Source: Shewanella sp. OPT22 (lineage in GTDB: Bacteria > Pseudomonadota > Gammaproteobacteria > Enterobacterales > Shewanellaceae). From it: DNA of 64,000 nucleotides. Numbering within the stretch: the stretch's first letter is position 1; the number at the start of each line of letters is the position of its first letter. The stretch is taken from positions 225,616 to 289,615 of the forward strand of contig NZ_PGVH01000007.1 in NCBI RefSeq assembly GCF_004168585.1. The letters are read 5' to 3'. This document shows, piece after piece, positions 49,430 to 59,141 of this stretch. Position numbers and translations under genes: made by a program. The notes beneath the pieces were generated by a model. It made no database searches and was not told the DNA's origin. It saw only the letters and a program-made list of their open reading frames with translations.

Positions 49430-51499
49430 TTATAATTCTTCAGTAACAATTTTTGGTGTTACAAAAATTAATAATTCACGACGTTCATTTTTTTTCTGTG
49501 AATTTCTAAAAAAGTAACCTAAGTACGGAATATCACCTAATAATGGTACTTTATTCACATTATCGATAACTTGTTGCTGGAAAATACCACCTAACACAAT
49601 GGTTTCACCATTTTTTACTAGCGCCTGAGTACCGATTCGCTGGGTATCAATCGAGACGGCTGTGCCTGTTGGTGTTTGTACGTTTTCACCACGAGAGTCT
49701 TGAGTGATTTCCAAGTCTAAGATGATGCGGTTATCTGGCGTAATCTGTGGCGTTACTTTTAAAGACAGTACCGCGGGTTTAAAGGTAACCGTTGTAGCAC
49801 CACTTGATGCCGCCTGTACATACGGAATTTCAACACCTTGAGAAATATAACCAGAAGTTTGATTTGAAGTTAGCAAGCGTGGACTTGCTACAATTTCAGC
49901 TTTATCTTCTTTTTCTAATGCACTCAATTCCAAATCAAGTAACGTACCATCAGCAAAGTCCGCCACCCTGAATGCTATCGATGTTGGGCTAACGTCAGAC
50001 GGCGCAGGTAGGTTTACATTCAATCTGTCACCTATTGGTGGTACAACACCATTAGATACATTCGATAGACCATCTAAGCGACCTGTCGTTCCACTGTCAC
50101 CGTCTCGATTAGTGAAGCCCCAACGAACACCAAGATCTTCAGCAATATTATCTCGAACTGTAACAACTCTAGCTTCAATCAAGACTTGTTTAATCGGAAT
50201 ATCAAGAATTTTGACTAAGCGAGCCACATTTTCGATAGTGTCAGCGGTGTCCTTTACAAGTAAAGTGTTTGTTCTTGTATCAACAGCAACAGTACCACGC
50301 TTAGATAGCAGGCTCGAATCATCACTTTTGAACAAATTAGCGAGATCTTCTGCTTTTGCATAGTTGATTTGAATATACTCAGAATAAAGAGGTGCGAGTT
50401 CCTCAACTTCTTTTTTATTCTTTAACTCATTACTTTCTCTGATTGCGATTTCTTCTGCAGGAGCAACCATCATGACGTTTCCTTCGAGACGCATACCGAG
50501 CCCCCTCTGTCTCAAAATCAAGTCCAATGCTTGATCCCAAGGCACGCTGTCTAAGCGGATGGTTATATCCCCCTCAACAGTATCGCTAACCACTAAGTTA
50601 AAGTTGTTTTGATCAGCAATGATCTGAAGCACAGCTCTTACAGAAATGTTTTGGAAGTTTAAGGTAAACTTTTTCCCTGTATAGACTTTTTCTTTTTTTT
50701 CTATTACTTCAGGTTCTTCTTCATCGACAAGTAACCTTATTTGATTACCATCTTGGTTATAGGTGTATTTATACGTTCCAGCAACATCAACTAAGATTCT
50801 ACTGGTGAGATCTTCTCTAAATGTCTCAAAACTTTTAATCGGAGTGTCAAAGTCATTAACATCGACGATGTACAATAAATCTTCTCCAATCTCGGTGTTG
50901 TAAAACTTAAGTTCTAATTTTGCACCAACTTGCTCCACATTAAAGGCGATTGAGCTGTTATTTAATTTAACAATCAGTTCACTGCCGCCCGTCTGTGAAC
51001 GCTTAAAATCAATATTTTTTATATTGTTAATGTATGAAGAGGTTGAGTTAGATGACTCTTGTTTAATTGAGTCGTTGATCGTTAATCGATAACGATTACC
51101 AATCACTCTTGCTTGATAAGGTCTAATTCTATCTAAACTGATGATTGCATTTAATGTAGTCTCACTTTGGTTAAGCGATAAATCAATCACACCTACTTTT
51201 TCAATGTTGAATTTTGATTTATTAACCGAAGACACACTATCTGCGAAAGAAATTTTAAGTTGAGCAGGGGTCGCACTCGCATCAACTAATGGCACAGTGA
51301 TATCATTTTCGAAAATAAATTCAACTTCAAGCTGATGATCCACCACTGCATGATATTTAATATCAAGCAATTTATTGGCACTGTATGCTGACGGAGCAAA
51401 TACAACAAACGATAAAAGTACTAGTGCAAAGTTCACTGCCTTTATCATTTTAAAACGAATATGTTTGATGATTGAAAATTCCATTATTCTTCTATCCAT
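49430..51499 (-). CDS. pilQ: Type IV pilus secretin PilQ
   Basis: A 689-residue outer-membrane channel for pilus exit. After a signal peptide (~20-40) come AMIN domains (about 45-255), a short STN domain (about 275-340; FTLNFQNISVRAVLQIIA), a NolW domain (about 370-440), and the secretin barrel (about 490-685; PYVQAA and LLGDIPYLGYFFR). AGGA lies 10 bases before the ATG, inside the end of pilP. Confidence 0.97.
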   Translation of the reverse strand: MDRRIMEFSIIKHIRFKMIKAVNFALVLLSFVVFAPSAYSANKLLDIKYHAVVDHQLEVEFIFENDITVPLVDASATPAQLKISFADSVSSVNKSKFNIEKVGVIDLSLNQSETTLNAIISLDRIRPYQARVIGNRYRLTINDSIKQESSNSTSSYINNIKNIDFKRSQTGGSELIVKLNNSSIAFNVEQVGAKLELKFYNTEIGEDLLYIVDVNDFDTPIKSFETFREDLTSRILVDVAGTYKYTYNQDGNQIRLLVDEEEPEVIEKKEKVYTGKKFTLNFQNISVRAVLQIIADQNNFNLVVSDTVEGDITIRLDSVPWDQALDLILRQRGLGMRLEGNVMMVAPAEEIAIRESNELKNKKEVEELAPLYSEYIQINYAKAEDLANLFKSDDSSLLSKRGTVAVDTRTNTLLVKDTADTIENVARLVKILDIPIKQVLIEARVVTVRDNIAEDLGVRWGFTNRDGDSGTTGRLDGLSNVSNGVVPPIGDRLNVNLPAPSDVSPTSIAFRVADFADGTLLDLELSALEKEDKAEIVASPRLLTSNQTSGYISQGVEIPYVQAASSGATTVTFKPAVLSLKVTPQITPDNRIILDLEITQDSRGENVQTPTGTAVSIDTQRIGTQALVKNGETIVLGGIFQQQVIDNVNKVPLLGDIPYLGYFFRNSQKKNERRELLIFVTPKIVTEEL

Positions 51500-51503
51500 G
51501 CTC

Positions 51504-52019
51504 TTAATTTCCTGTTAATTCCATGCTACTCATTCTTTTAGTCCAGCAGCCTGAACCATCAGGAACCAATTCAATTATTTCTATTTTTTGCTCAGCAACA
51601 CTTGTTACTTTGCCATGGTATAAACCTAAATACTGACCCTTACCAACCCGATAGACGCTACCATCAGTGGTTTCTACGAGTGCCCAAATCTTCTTGTTTT
51701 GAGAAATTGTTCCGCGCATTTTTAAATTATCGAGTGCGTATGTTTCCAAGCGGCTTTTACGTCTTTTCAAGTCGGGTTGTAAACAATTTTTCTTGGGTTC
51801 GATAACTTCTTCAGTGAGTTCTCTAGAAGGTGGAATAAAAGGACTACGTATTAATTCAGCTTGATAGGCATAATGCTCAAACTTCGGAGCCTCTTTTAAA
51901 GGAGGAATATGAGCCACATGCTGAGCTTTTGTTGTCGTGACAAAAAGTTCTAAGTCTGAACGATCATTACTGCATGCCGTGAGTCCAAACAATAGGAAAA
52001 TCGCTATGAGTACTCGCAT
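51504..52019 (-). CDS. pilP: Type IV pilus lipoprotein PilP
   Basis: A 171-residue inner-membrane lipoprotein; LFGLTACSND gives the lipidated Cys near residue 16. The C-terminal beta domain (NLKMRGTISQNKKIWALVE, YRVGKGQYLGLYHGKV) contacts PilQ. The start overlaps the pilO stop. Confidence 0.95.
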   Translation of the reverse strand: MRVLIAIFLLFGLTACSNDRSDLELFVTTTKAQHVAHIPPLKEAPKFEHYAYQAELIRSPFIPPSRELTEEVIEPKKNCLQPDLKRRKSRLETYALDNLKMRGTISQNKKIWALVETTDGSVYRVGKGQYLGLYHGKVTSVAEQKIEIIELVPDGSGCWTKRMSSMELTGN

Positions 52020-52636
52020 TAGCCTTTCCCCTTCTTCTTATTTGAAACACTGTCTCCAACTTCTTTAAAACGGTATGTTTTTGCGAAAATCTCCATTTGG
52101 AGTAGCCCAGATTTTTCTTTTTTAACCGAAAAATCGTGCAAACTCACAATACGAGGTAACTTAGCAATATTACTGATCATATTACCGATTTCGTGGTAAT
52201 CACCCACTACTGAAATTTTAATTGGCAGCTCGACGTAAAAATCTTTTTGAACAGGATCTTCCCAATTTAAACTGTTGATCCTTAACCCTGCATCAGTCGC
52301 TACAAAAGTCAGATCATCTAACAACCCAGGCATTTCATTTTTTGAAGGCAACATTTTTAGTAATTCAGAAAATTGCCCCTCCATCTCACTCAACTGCTCA
52401 CGATAAAGCTTTAAATTCGCAGCCATTTGGTACTTTAACTTAAAGTCATTTCTTAATTGAGCTTCTTTACTTTGCATCCTGTCTAATGCGCTTAGCTCAT
52501 CAGAAATAAAGAAAAAATAACTCCCAATGAAAACTAAAATGGCTAGGATCGCTGCAAAGACAACTTTAACTTGTCGTGGCCAAGCACCTATATTTTCAAA
52601 ATCTAAGTCATTGAATTGTTCGAGATCTAATTTCAT
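52019..52636 (-). CDS. pilO: Type IV pilus alignment protein PilO
   Basis: A 205-residue protein with one transmembrane helix (residues ~28-48), a coiled coil (~50-100), and a ferredoxin-like periplasmic domain. It pairs with PilN to form the alignment complex. Overlaps pilN by 4 bases. Confidence 0.94.
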   Translation of the reverse strand: MKLDLEQFNDLDFENIGAWPRQVKVVFAAILAILVFIGSYFFFISDELSALDRMQSKEAQLRNDFKLKYQMAANLKLYREQLSEMEGQFSELLKMLPSKNEMPGLLDDLTFVATDAGLRINSLNWEDPVQKDFYVELPIKISVVGDYHEIGNMISNIAKLPRIVSLHDFSVKKEKSGLLQMEIFAKTYRFKEVGDSVSNKKKGKG

Positions 52637-53214
52637 TTCTTGACCTCTTTATTCTTTTTATTTCGATCTTTAGCTGTGCTCATGATACTGATCTGCATCG
52701 TGAACTTTTGAAGAAGTCTGGAGTTATTTTCACCTAACTTTACCTGTTGAGGGGTAGAGTCTCCGAGCCATTCTGAAGATTCTATTCTTCTCATCATATT
52801 GGTTACATGATTATTTGACTCACTCAGCCCTTCAACAAAAAGCATGTCATCTTCTTTTTCTATATTAGAAAAATATATTCCTGCTGGAACGACTCGAACT
52901 AACTCATCTAAAACATGAGTTGGTAAATTTCTAGATTGCTGAAGATCAAGAATGATATCTGTACGACGCTCAATATCTTTTTTGCGCTCAGTGATCGAAC
53001 GAATTTCTTTAATTTGACTTTCTAACAATGATATTTCTGAAGTGAGATAAGCATTACGTTGACGCTGCTCGTTTTTGAGCATGTCGATAAACCCAAGGGC
53101 TGCATAAACGACTAGGCAAGAAACAATAAATACCAGAGCTAACACTCCGGTATAGTCCCTTTTCCTTTTTTCCCTAGCCTCTTCACGCCAAGGCAGTAAG
53201 TTTATGTTCGCCAT
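52633..53214 (-). CDS. pilN: Type IV pilus alignment protein PilN
   Basis: A 193-residue protein. The short cytoplasmic tail INLLPWREEAREKRKR, which binds PilM, precedes a transmembrane helix (~23-42) and a coiled coil. The periplasmic domain pairs with PilO. It overlaps pilM by 13 bases. Confidence 0.95.
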   Translation of the reverse strand: MANINLLPWREEAREKRKRDYTGVLALVFIVSCLVVYAALGFIDMLKNEQRQRNAYLTSEISLLESQIKEIRSITERKKDIERRTDIILDLQQSRNLPTHVLDELVRVVPAGIYFSNIEKEDDMLFVEGLSESNNHVTNMMRRIESSEWLGDSTPQQVKLGENNSRLLQKFTMQISIMSTAKDRNKKNKEVKK

Positions 53215-54284
53215 TGTGCATAACTCCTTAATGCTAGGCCAAACGCAACCATGTACTTCCCTATATTATTTTGCAGTATCTCAGTATCTTTATCGTCCGC
53301 AGATAGACAACCTTTAAATGGATTTGCAATTATGGTTTGGGTACCTAATTCACTCATGATGACATTGGCAATGCCTTCAAGTCGTGCAGTGCCACCTGAA
53401 AGTACAATATAATCGACGTTTTCTTTGCCGCTGGAAGTACAGAAAATCTGTAAAGTACGTTTTATTTGTTGCAGTAATTGAGTTTGAAAAGGAGACAGAA
53501 CTTCAAACATGTAATCTCGTGGAAGTTCACCAGTCACTTTGGCTTTTTCTGCATCTTCATTAGTCATGCCGTAAAATGATTGTATTGATTGAGTAAACTG
53601 TTCTCCGCCAAACGTTTGCTCACGAATAAACGTGGTTTCACCCTTTTCAACTGCAGCAAAAGTTAAAATGTTTGCACCAATATCAATCATTGCAACCACT
53701 TTATCAGATGCCCCCTCAGGTAATTGATCAACGATCAATTCGAATGATCGCCCTAAGGCATACCCTTCTACATCAATCACTTTTGCTTCAAGATCAACTT
53801 GATCTAAGGCATCGATCTTTGCATCAACATTTTCTGTTCGGCATGCGCTGAGCAGTACATCAACCTTGCTTGGGTCAGCTGAGTTAACGTTTAATGTTTC
53901 GAAATCAATACTGACTTCATCAAGCGAGTATGGAATTAAGTTATCAGCTTCGATTTCAATTTGTGACTCCATGTCTTCTTCACTCAGTGAAGCATCCATA
54001 TAAATCACTTTGGTCATTACTGCTGAACCAGAAACAGAAGCAGCAGCATACTTAACCGATTTTGGAAGACGCCTTTTTACAATAGACAAGGCTTCTGAAA
54101 CAGATTCTTGTTCACGAATGTCGTGATCAACAACAGCTCCCTTTCGAAGAGGTACTGAAATGTGGTTTACAATTTTAAAACCATCCGTTTGTTTACTCAG
54201 CAGTACCGCTTTAATTTCATGAGAGCCAATATCTATGCCCACCATTTGCGGTGCTGATTTTGTCCATAAATTTCCGAGCATCAT
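53202..54284 (-). CDS. pilM: Type IV pilus assembly ATPase-like protein PilM
   Basis: A 360-residue actin-like cytoplasmic protein that binds PilN. GIDIGSHEIKAVLLSKQ is the phosphate 1 loop, MIDIGANILTFAAVE the phosphate 2 loop, and VLSGGTARLEGI the adenosine motif. First gene of the long operon; divergent from mrcA, as in many gammaproteobacteria. Confidence 0.96.
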   Translation of the reverse strand: MMLGNLWTKSAPQMVGIDIGSHEIKAVLLSKQTDGFKIVNHISVPLRKGAVVDHDIREQESVSEALSIVKRRLPKSVKYAAASVSGSAVMTKVIYMDASLSEEDMESQIEIEADNLIPYSLDEVSIDFETLNVNSADPSKVDVLLSACRTENVDAKIDALDQVDLEAKVIDVEGYALGRSFELIVDQLPEGASDKVVAMIDIGANILTFAAVEKGETTFIREQTFGGEQFTQSIQSFYGMTNEDAEKAKVTGELPRDYMFEVLSPFQTQLLQQIKRTLQIFCTSSGKENVDYIVLSGGTARLEGIANVIMSELGTQTIIANPFKGCLSADDKDTEILQNNIGKYMVAFGLALRSYAQWRT

Positions 54285-54637
54285 CCAATACCACTTTTTT
54301 AACTTATTTCACAAATAGATTAACAGAATTAAAGAATAGTTATATTAAAATCAAATAAATGTTCAATAATTATGCACTTAATAACAAACTTCTCAACCTT
54401 TTTGAGTATTAAACAAGCATTATTTCAGTAATTTATAGAAACAAAAATTTGGTTTATTATTCACTTTATGAGCAAAAAACAACTCATTTTAAGTAAACAT
54501 TATGTTAATTTCCAACTTTAATTGCGACTTAATTGAAAGAATTTAGATAATAAAATCAATCAATTTCATCCATCCACTTTTAACAAAATAACCGTTATAC
54601 TAGTGCCACTTAACAATGAGTAGGGAAAATATAATAA
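54285..54637. promoter_or_regulatory. Divergent promoter region of pilM and mrcA
   Basis: 353 very AT-rich bases with no gene. TATACT (54596-54601) is a possible -10 for mrcA, but the -35 is weak. I see no distinct operator. Confidence 0.4.
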
Positions 54638-57205
54638 GTGAAGTGGTTAAAGCGATTAGGAATTTTATTTATAAGCCTATGTTTGCTTGGTGTCGCTGGC
54701 ATCGGCGGTGCGTATTTGTATGTATTGCCAGACTTACCTGATGTAGCTACTCTTAAAACCGTTCAACTACAGACTCCATTACGGATATACAGTAGTGACG
54801 GTAAACTCATTTCACAATTTGGTGAGAAACGTAGAATTCCACTGAACATTGAAGATATCCCCAAACCCTTACTTGAAGCATTTATCGCAACCGAAGATGC
54901 TCGATTTTATGATCATGGTGGTATAGATCCAATTGGTGTCGTACGTTCTGCTTTAGTTTGGGCTTCGACAGGTCAGAAAAAGCAAGGTGCAAGTACGATT
55001 ACCATGCAAGTTGCTCGTAATTTCTTCTTAACTCGTGATAAAACTATTATTCGTAAAGTTAAAGAAATTTTTATTTCTTATCACATAGAGCAGCTTCTGA
55101 CTAAAGATGAAATTTTAGAACTTTATGTCAACCGAATTTACCTTGGACAAAGGGCTTATGGTGTTGGTGCTGCTGCCCAAGTTTATTATGGTAAAAGTGT
55201 CAATGAGCTCACTCTTCCCGAAATGGCTGTAATCGCTGGCCTACCCAAAGCCCCGTCAACTTTGAACCCTATTACCTCTGCAACACGAGCGATCGCAAGA
55301 CGTAATATTGTTCTTCTGAGAATGGAAGATGTTGGTTATATCTCAAAGCAACAATACCAACAAGCCATTCAAGCGCCTAACACAGCATCTTATCATGGTG
55401 CTGAAATTGATCTTTATGCCCCTTATATATCTGAAATGGCAAGAGATTACATGATCAATAAGTATGGTGAAGAGCAAGCTTATACCGGTGGTTATAATGT
55501 TTATACAACGATATCATCGAAGCTACAATTAGACGCTCAGTCCTCGCTTAGAGACAACGTATACGCTTATGATATGCGTCATGGTTATCGTGGTCCTCAA
55601 GCCACTCTTTGGGATACAACGACAGAAGATGCATCACCTTGGGGCAACGAACAAATCGTAAAACAATTAAGAAAAGTAAAGCCTATCCAGGATCTTATTC
55701 CTGCTGCCGTACTAAATGTTAATGAACAAACTGTTGAAGTCTTATCTCGTTCAAATGAAATGCATACTTTGAGTTGGGATAACATCAAATGGGCGAGAGC
55801 GTATATTTCTGACACTAAACAGGGGCCAGCCCCTAAATTAGCCAGTGATATTTTAAGTGCTGGCCAGCAAGTTTGGATACGTAAAGTTGGAGAGCAGTGG
55901 CAACTGGCTCAAGTCCCACAGGTATCGAGTGCGATTGTCACCTTGAACCCTCATGATGGTGCCGTTAAAGCACTTGTTGGAGGTTATTCATTCAGCCAAA
56001 GTCAATATAACCGTGTAACTCAAGCTCAACGCCAACTTGGTTCGAATATTAAACCATTTATCTATACCGCCGCATTAGAGAAAGGTTATACGCTTGCGAC
56101 GTTAATAAATAATGCACCGATCAACGAGCCAGATACTCGTCAAGGTATTGCTTGGAGGCCCAAGAACTCACCCGATGTTTATGGTGGACCTACCCGACTC
56201 CGTGTTGGCCTTGCAAAATCAATCAACGTTATGGCTGTTAGAGCACTCAGAATGGCAGGACTTACGGCCACTCGCAATCGTTTGATCGATTTTGGTTTTT
56301 CCCCTGACGAGTTACCAAAAAACGAGTCTATCGCCTTAGGCTCTCCGTCAGTAACACCAATGCAAGTAGTCACAGCTTTTAGTACATTTGCCAATGGTGG
56401 CTACCTTGTTAAGCCATACTTCATAAATAAGATCACTGACTCAAATGAACAAATGGTTGAACAAGCGACACCATTACTTGCTTGTGACAAACCAAAGTCT
56501 CAGCCTGAAGTTGATGATAAATGGGCAGAAACACTTGCAGCCTTATCTGAAGAGCAAGGTATCGACGTCCCTTCTCACGAAGAAAAAGACAATCATAGCT
56601 GTAGTAATACTCTTGAGCCTCATGGCTATGCAACGCCAATTATCTCAAAGCAAATCGCCTTTTTAATTCGCAGCGCTTTAAATAGCACCATAACAGGTGG
56701 CGGAAACTGGGGGAAAGGTACAGGTTGGAACGGAACAGCCTGGCGAGCACAAAGCCTGAAACGCAAAGACTTAGCGGGTAAGACAGGAACGACAAACGAA
56801 TCTCGTGATACATGGTTTAGTGGTTTCAATTCGGACTTAGTATCAACAGTTTGGGTTGGTTTTGATGATCACTCTCGAGAATTAGGCAGAACCTCTTATA
56901 ACAATAATGAAGGCCGAGGCCAGCTATTTGGTGCAGAGTCTGGAGCTAAAACAGCTGGACCTGCATGGAACGAATTTATGAAGCAAGCACTTAAAGGCGT
57001 GCCAGAAAATAATATCACTCCACCAGCAGGCATTATTTCGGTAAGAATTGATCGTGAAACCGGAAAGTTAACTAAAAAAACCGATTACACCTCGCGCTTT
57101 GAGTATTTCATTAAAGGTACAGAGCCCACTGAATACGCCGCTGATAAAAATGATGAAAGCAACATTTTTATCGACAACAGCAAAGAAAGCGACTTGTTTC
57201 AGTAA
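54638..57205 (+). CDS. mrcA: Penicillin-binding protein 1A
   Basis: An 855-residue bifunctional peptidoglycan synthase. After one transmembrane helix (~8-28), the glycosyltransferase domain shows ATEDARFYDHGG and KKQGASTITMQVARNF. The transpeptidase has the catalytic Ser469 in LGSNIKPF, SIN at 528, and KTGTT at 715. The start is GTG. It lies divergently from pilM; its activator LpoA is encoded at 36819. Confidence 0.97.
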   Translation: MKWLKRLGILFISLCLLGVAGIGGAYLYVLPDLPDVATLKTVQLQTPLRIYSSDGKLISQFGEKRRIPLNIEDIPKPLLEAFIATEDARFYDHGGIDPIGVVRSALVWASTGQKKQGASTITMQVARNFFLTRDKTIIRKVKEIFISYHIEQLLTKDEILELYVNRIYLGQRAYGVGAAAQVYYGKSVNELTLPEMAVIAGLPKAPSTLNPITSATRAIARRNIVLLRMEDVGYISKQQYQQAIQAPNTASYHGAEIDLYAPYISEMARDYMINKYGEEQAYTGGYNVYTTISSKLQLDAQSSLRDNVYAYDMRHGYRGPQATLWDTTTEDASPWGNEQIVKQLRKVKPIQDLIPAAVLNVNEQTVEVLSRSNEMHTLSWDNIKWARAYISDTKQGPAPKLASDILSAGQQVWIRKVGEQWQLAQVPQVSSAIVTLNPHDGAVKALVGGYSFSQSQYNRVTQAQRQLGSNIKPFIYTAALEKGYTLATLINNAPINEPDTRQGIAWRPKNSPDVYGGPTRLRVGLAKSINVMAVRALRMAGLTATRNRLIDFGFSPDELPKNESIALGSPSVTPMQVVTAFSTFANGGYLVKPYFINKITDSNEQMVEQATPLLACDKPKSQPEVDDKWAETLAALSEEQGIDVPSHEEKDNHSCSNTLEPHGYATPIISKQIAFLIRSALNSTITGGGNWGKGTGWNGTAWRAQSLKRKDLAGKTGTTNESRDTWFSGFNSDLVSTVWVGFDDHSRELGRTSYNNNEGRGQLFGAESGAKTAGPAWNEFMKQALKGVPENNITPPAGIISVRIDRETGKLTKKTDYTSRFEYFIKGTEPTEYAADKNDESNIFIDNSKESDLFQ

Positions 57206-57222
57206 AGTTAAGCTCCTCATAT

Positions 57223-57250
57223 AGCACCGCGAATAAGCGGTGCTTTTTTT
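57223..57250 (+). terminator. Intrinsic terminator of mrcA
   Basis: AGCACCGC and GCGGTGCT form an 8-bp stem with a six-base loop, followed by TTTTTT. Confidence 0.9.
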
Positions 57251-57326
57251 CGACATAAACTGTCATTTTGACGGAAAAACACTTATCCTTACCCGCAATA
57301 TCGAATCAGATAAATAAAATATTATT

Positions 57327-58259
57327 ATGCTCATCTTTTTATCCATCGTTGGCGGATTTTTAATTTTAACTCTAGGCGCAGAAGCTCTAGTCCGTGGTGC
57401 GAGTACGATTGCATTACGTTTAGGCATAGCACCTCTCGTCATTGGTCTCACCATCGTAGCGTTTGGTACCAGTGCCCCAGAATTAGCGGTAAGTTTAGAA
57501 GCAGCACTTGATGGTAATAGTGGTATTGCGATTGGTAATGTTATCGGCTCAAATATTGCCAATATTGGTTTAATTCTAGGTATAACTGCGTTAATTCGCC
57601 CTATTAATGTGCAGTCGCAAATTGTAAAACGTGATATTCCATTAATGATCACTGTTACTCTTCTGTTTTGGGGACTATTGCTTGATGGTGAATTAGACAT
57701 CATTGATGGTTGCGTGTTGATCGCATTACTGATCAGCTATTTAGGTTATAGTTATTATGATTCGAAAAAAACAGGACAAATAGAAGAAATTGAAACAAGC
57801 AAGGCACATCCTGCTTTATCAATTTTAATGATCCTTCTTGGCCTAATCATGCTCATTGGTGGTGGTATTATTTTTGTCGATGGAGCCGTCGATTTAGCTC
57901 GTTTATTTGGTATCAATGAAGTTATTATAGGTCTAACGGTCGTCGCAATTGGCACCAGTATGCCTGAACTTGCAACCTCAGCTATTGCAGCTCTCAAAGG
58001 TGAAAGTGATATTGCAATCGGCGGTGTAGTCGGTTCTAACCTGTTCAATATCTTAGCGGTTCTTGGCATCACAGCAACCATTCACCCAATATCTGCTGAT
58101 GGATTAGAGTTTGCTGATCTCGCAGTAATGTTAGGTTTATCTTTATTAATGCTTCCATTTGCCTATACAGGTATGAGAGTTAGCCGCCGTGAAGGTATAG
58201 TCCTATTACTCGTCTATATTGCCTATATGTCGTATCTTGTTAACGAAGCCGTTTTCTAA
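57327..58259 (+). CDS. yrbG: Calcium/sodium antiporter (YrbG family)
   Basis: A 310-residue inner-membrane cation exchanger with ten hydrophobic segments in two inverted halves. The alpha repeats are AFGTSAPELAVSLEAALDG and AIGTSMPELATSAIAALKG, each followed by an IGNVIGSN or GGVVGSN loop. These hold the cation-binding Glu and Asn residues. It follows mrcA after a terminator and has its own promoter region. Confidence 0.94.
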   Translation: MLIFLSIVGGFLILTLGAEALVRGASTIALRLGIAPLVIGLTIVAFGTSAPELAVSLEAALDGNSGIAIGNVIGSNIANIGLILGITALIRPINVQSQIVKRDIPLMITVTLLFWGLLLDGELDIIDGCVLIALLISYLGYSYYDSKKTGQIEEIETSKAHPALSILMILLGLIMLIGGGIIFVDGAVDLARLFGINEVIIGLTVVAIGTSMPELATSAIAALKGESDIAIGGVVGSNLFNILAVLGITATIHPISADGLEFADLAVMLGLSLLMLPFAYTGMRVSRREGIVLLLVYIAYMSYLVNEAVF

Positions 58260-58278
58260 TCTCTATTTTTAGCTAATT

Positions 58279-58305
58279 AAGGGAGCTTAAGCTCCCTTTT
58301 TTTAT
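58279..58305 (+). terminator. Intrinsic terminator of the antiporter gene
   Basis: AAGGGAGC and GCTCCCTT pair around TTAA, with a T-run after the stem. Confidence 0.9.
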
Positions 58306-58320
58306 TTTTAAAATCACCCA

Positions 58321-58334
58321 ATGACAAATGTCAT
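58321..58334. promoter_or_regulatory. Candidate operator upstream of the TPR / two-component group
   Basis: ATGACA and TGTCAT flank AA, making a palindrome about 100 bases before the TPR gene. A related ATGAC...TGTC stretch follows at about 58344-58357. The pattern recurs at 59762, before the kinase gene. Confidence 0.5.
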
Positions 58335-58432
58335 TCGATATTGATGACCTTTGTGTCTAACAACATCCTTGTTTTCGTCCAATAATCTCACTCGACACTT
58401 AAATTTGATTATTAACCACAAGGATTGTAACC

Positions 58433-59092
58433 ATGAAAACTCTTTTACTTGTAACAAGCATATTAACTTCTTCGTCTGTATTTGCTCTTACTACTGAAGA
58501 AGCTATCACAGCCACTGATAATTCAATGGACACATTGAATATCCAGAAGCTTCAGCAACTCGCTACCGAGACATCTGATTACGCCAATGCTTATGCAAAC
58601 TACCGCTTAGGCGTGGCTGCAAACTTAACGGGTAATACTGATAAAGCTCAACAGGCACTCTCAAAAGCGGCTGAGATTTTAGAGCAACTCAACCAATCTC
58701 AGGCTAATGCGGAACACTATGCATTATTGTCATTGGTCTATGGCATGAAGGTGTACATAGACAATAGCTTATCAGCAAGTTTAGGTAGGAAGTCTGGTCA
58801 AGCATTAGAGCAAGCTCTTACCCTTGAGCCAAACAACCCAAGAGTAGAGTTGGCACAAGGCATTTCTACCTTCCACAAGCCTCAAAAGAGCATTAGCTTT
58901 ATCAACGCAGCAATTGCTGACTTCTCTCAGCCATGTACTGAAATCTGTTGGGGAAGTTCAGAAGCTTATGTCTGGCGTGGTTTAGCAAAACAGCAATTAG
59001 GCGACCAAGCTGCTGCACATAAAGATTGGCAACAAGCACTCGCTGTAAACCCTAATAATGGTTGGGCGAAAGGACTACTCGGTCAATACTAA
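58433..59092 (+). CDS. Exported TPR-repeat protein
   Basis: A 219-residue protein with a signal peptide (LLLVTSILTSSSVFA). Several TPR-like helix pairs are seen, for example YRLGVAANLTGNTDKAQQAL near residue 62 and AYVWRGLAKQQLGDQAAAH near the end. It is first of a four-gene group with a membrane protein and a two-component system. Cys residues in CTEICWG could form a disulfide. Function unknown. Confidence 0.8.
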   Translation: MKTLLLVTSILTSSSVFALTTEEAITATDNSMDTLNIQKLQQLATETSDYANAYANYRLGVAANLTGNTDKAQQALSKAAEILEQLNQSQANAEHYALLSLVYGMKVYIDNSLSASLGRKSGQALEQALTLEPNNPRVELAQGISTFHKPQKSISFINAAIADFSQPCTEICWGSSEAYVWRGLAKQQLGDQAAAHKDWQQALAVNPNNGWAKGLLGQY

Positions 59093-59100
59093 GTTCATTG

Positions 59101-59127
59101 TGGCTAATAGCCTTGAGCTATTAGCCA
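59101..59127. repeat. Perfect 11-bp hairpin between the TPR and membrane protein genes
   Basis: TGGCTAATAGC and GCTATTAGCCA flank CTTGA, eight bases after the TPR stop and before the AAAAAGGA of the next gene. There is no T-tract on the plus strand. It may be an mRNA processing or stability element that lets the two genes be expressed at different levels. Confidence 0.6.
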
Positions 59128-59141
59128 AAAAGGAAAGCATA

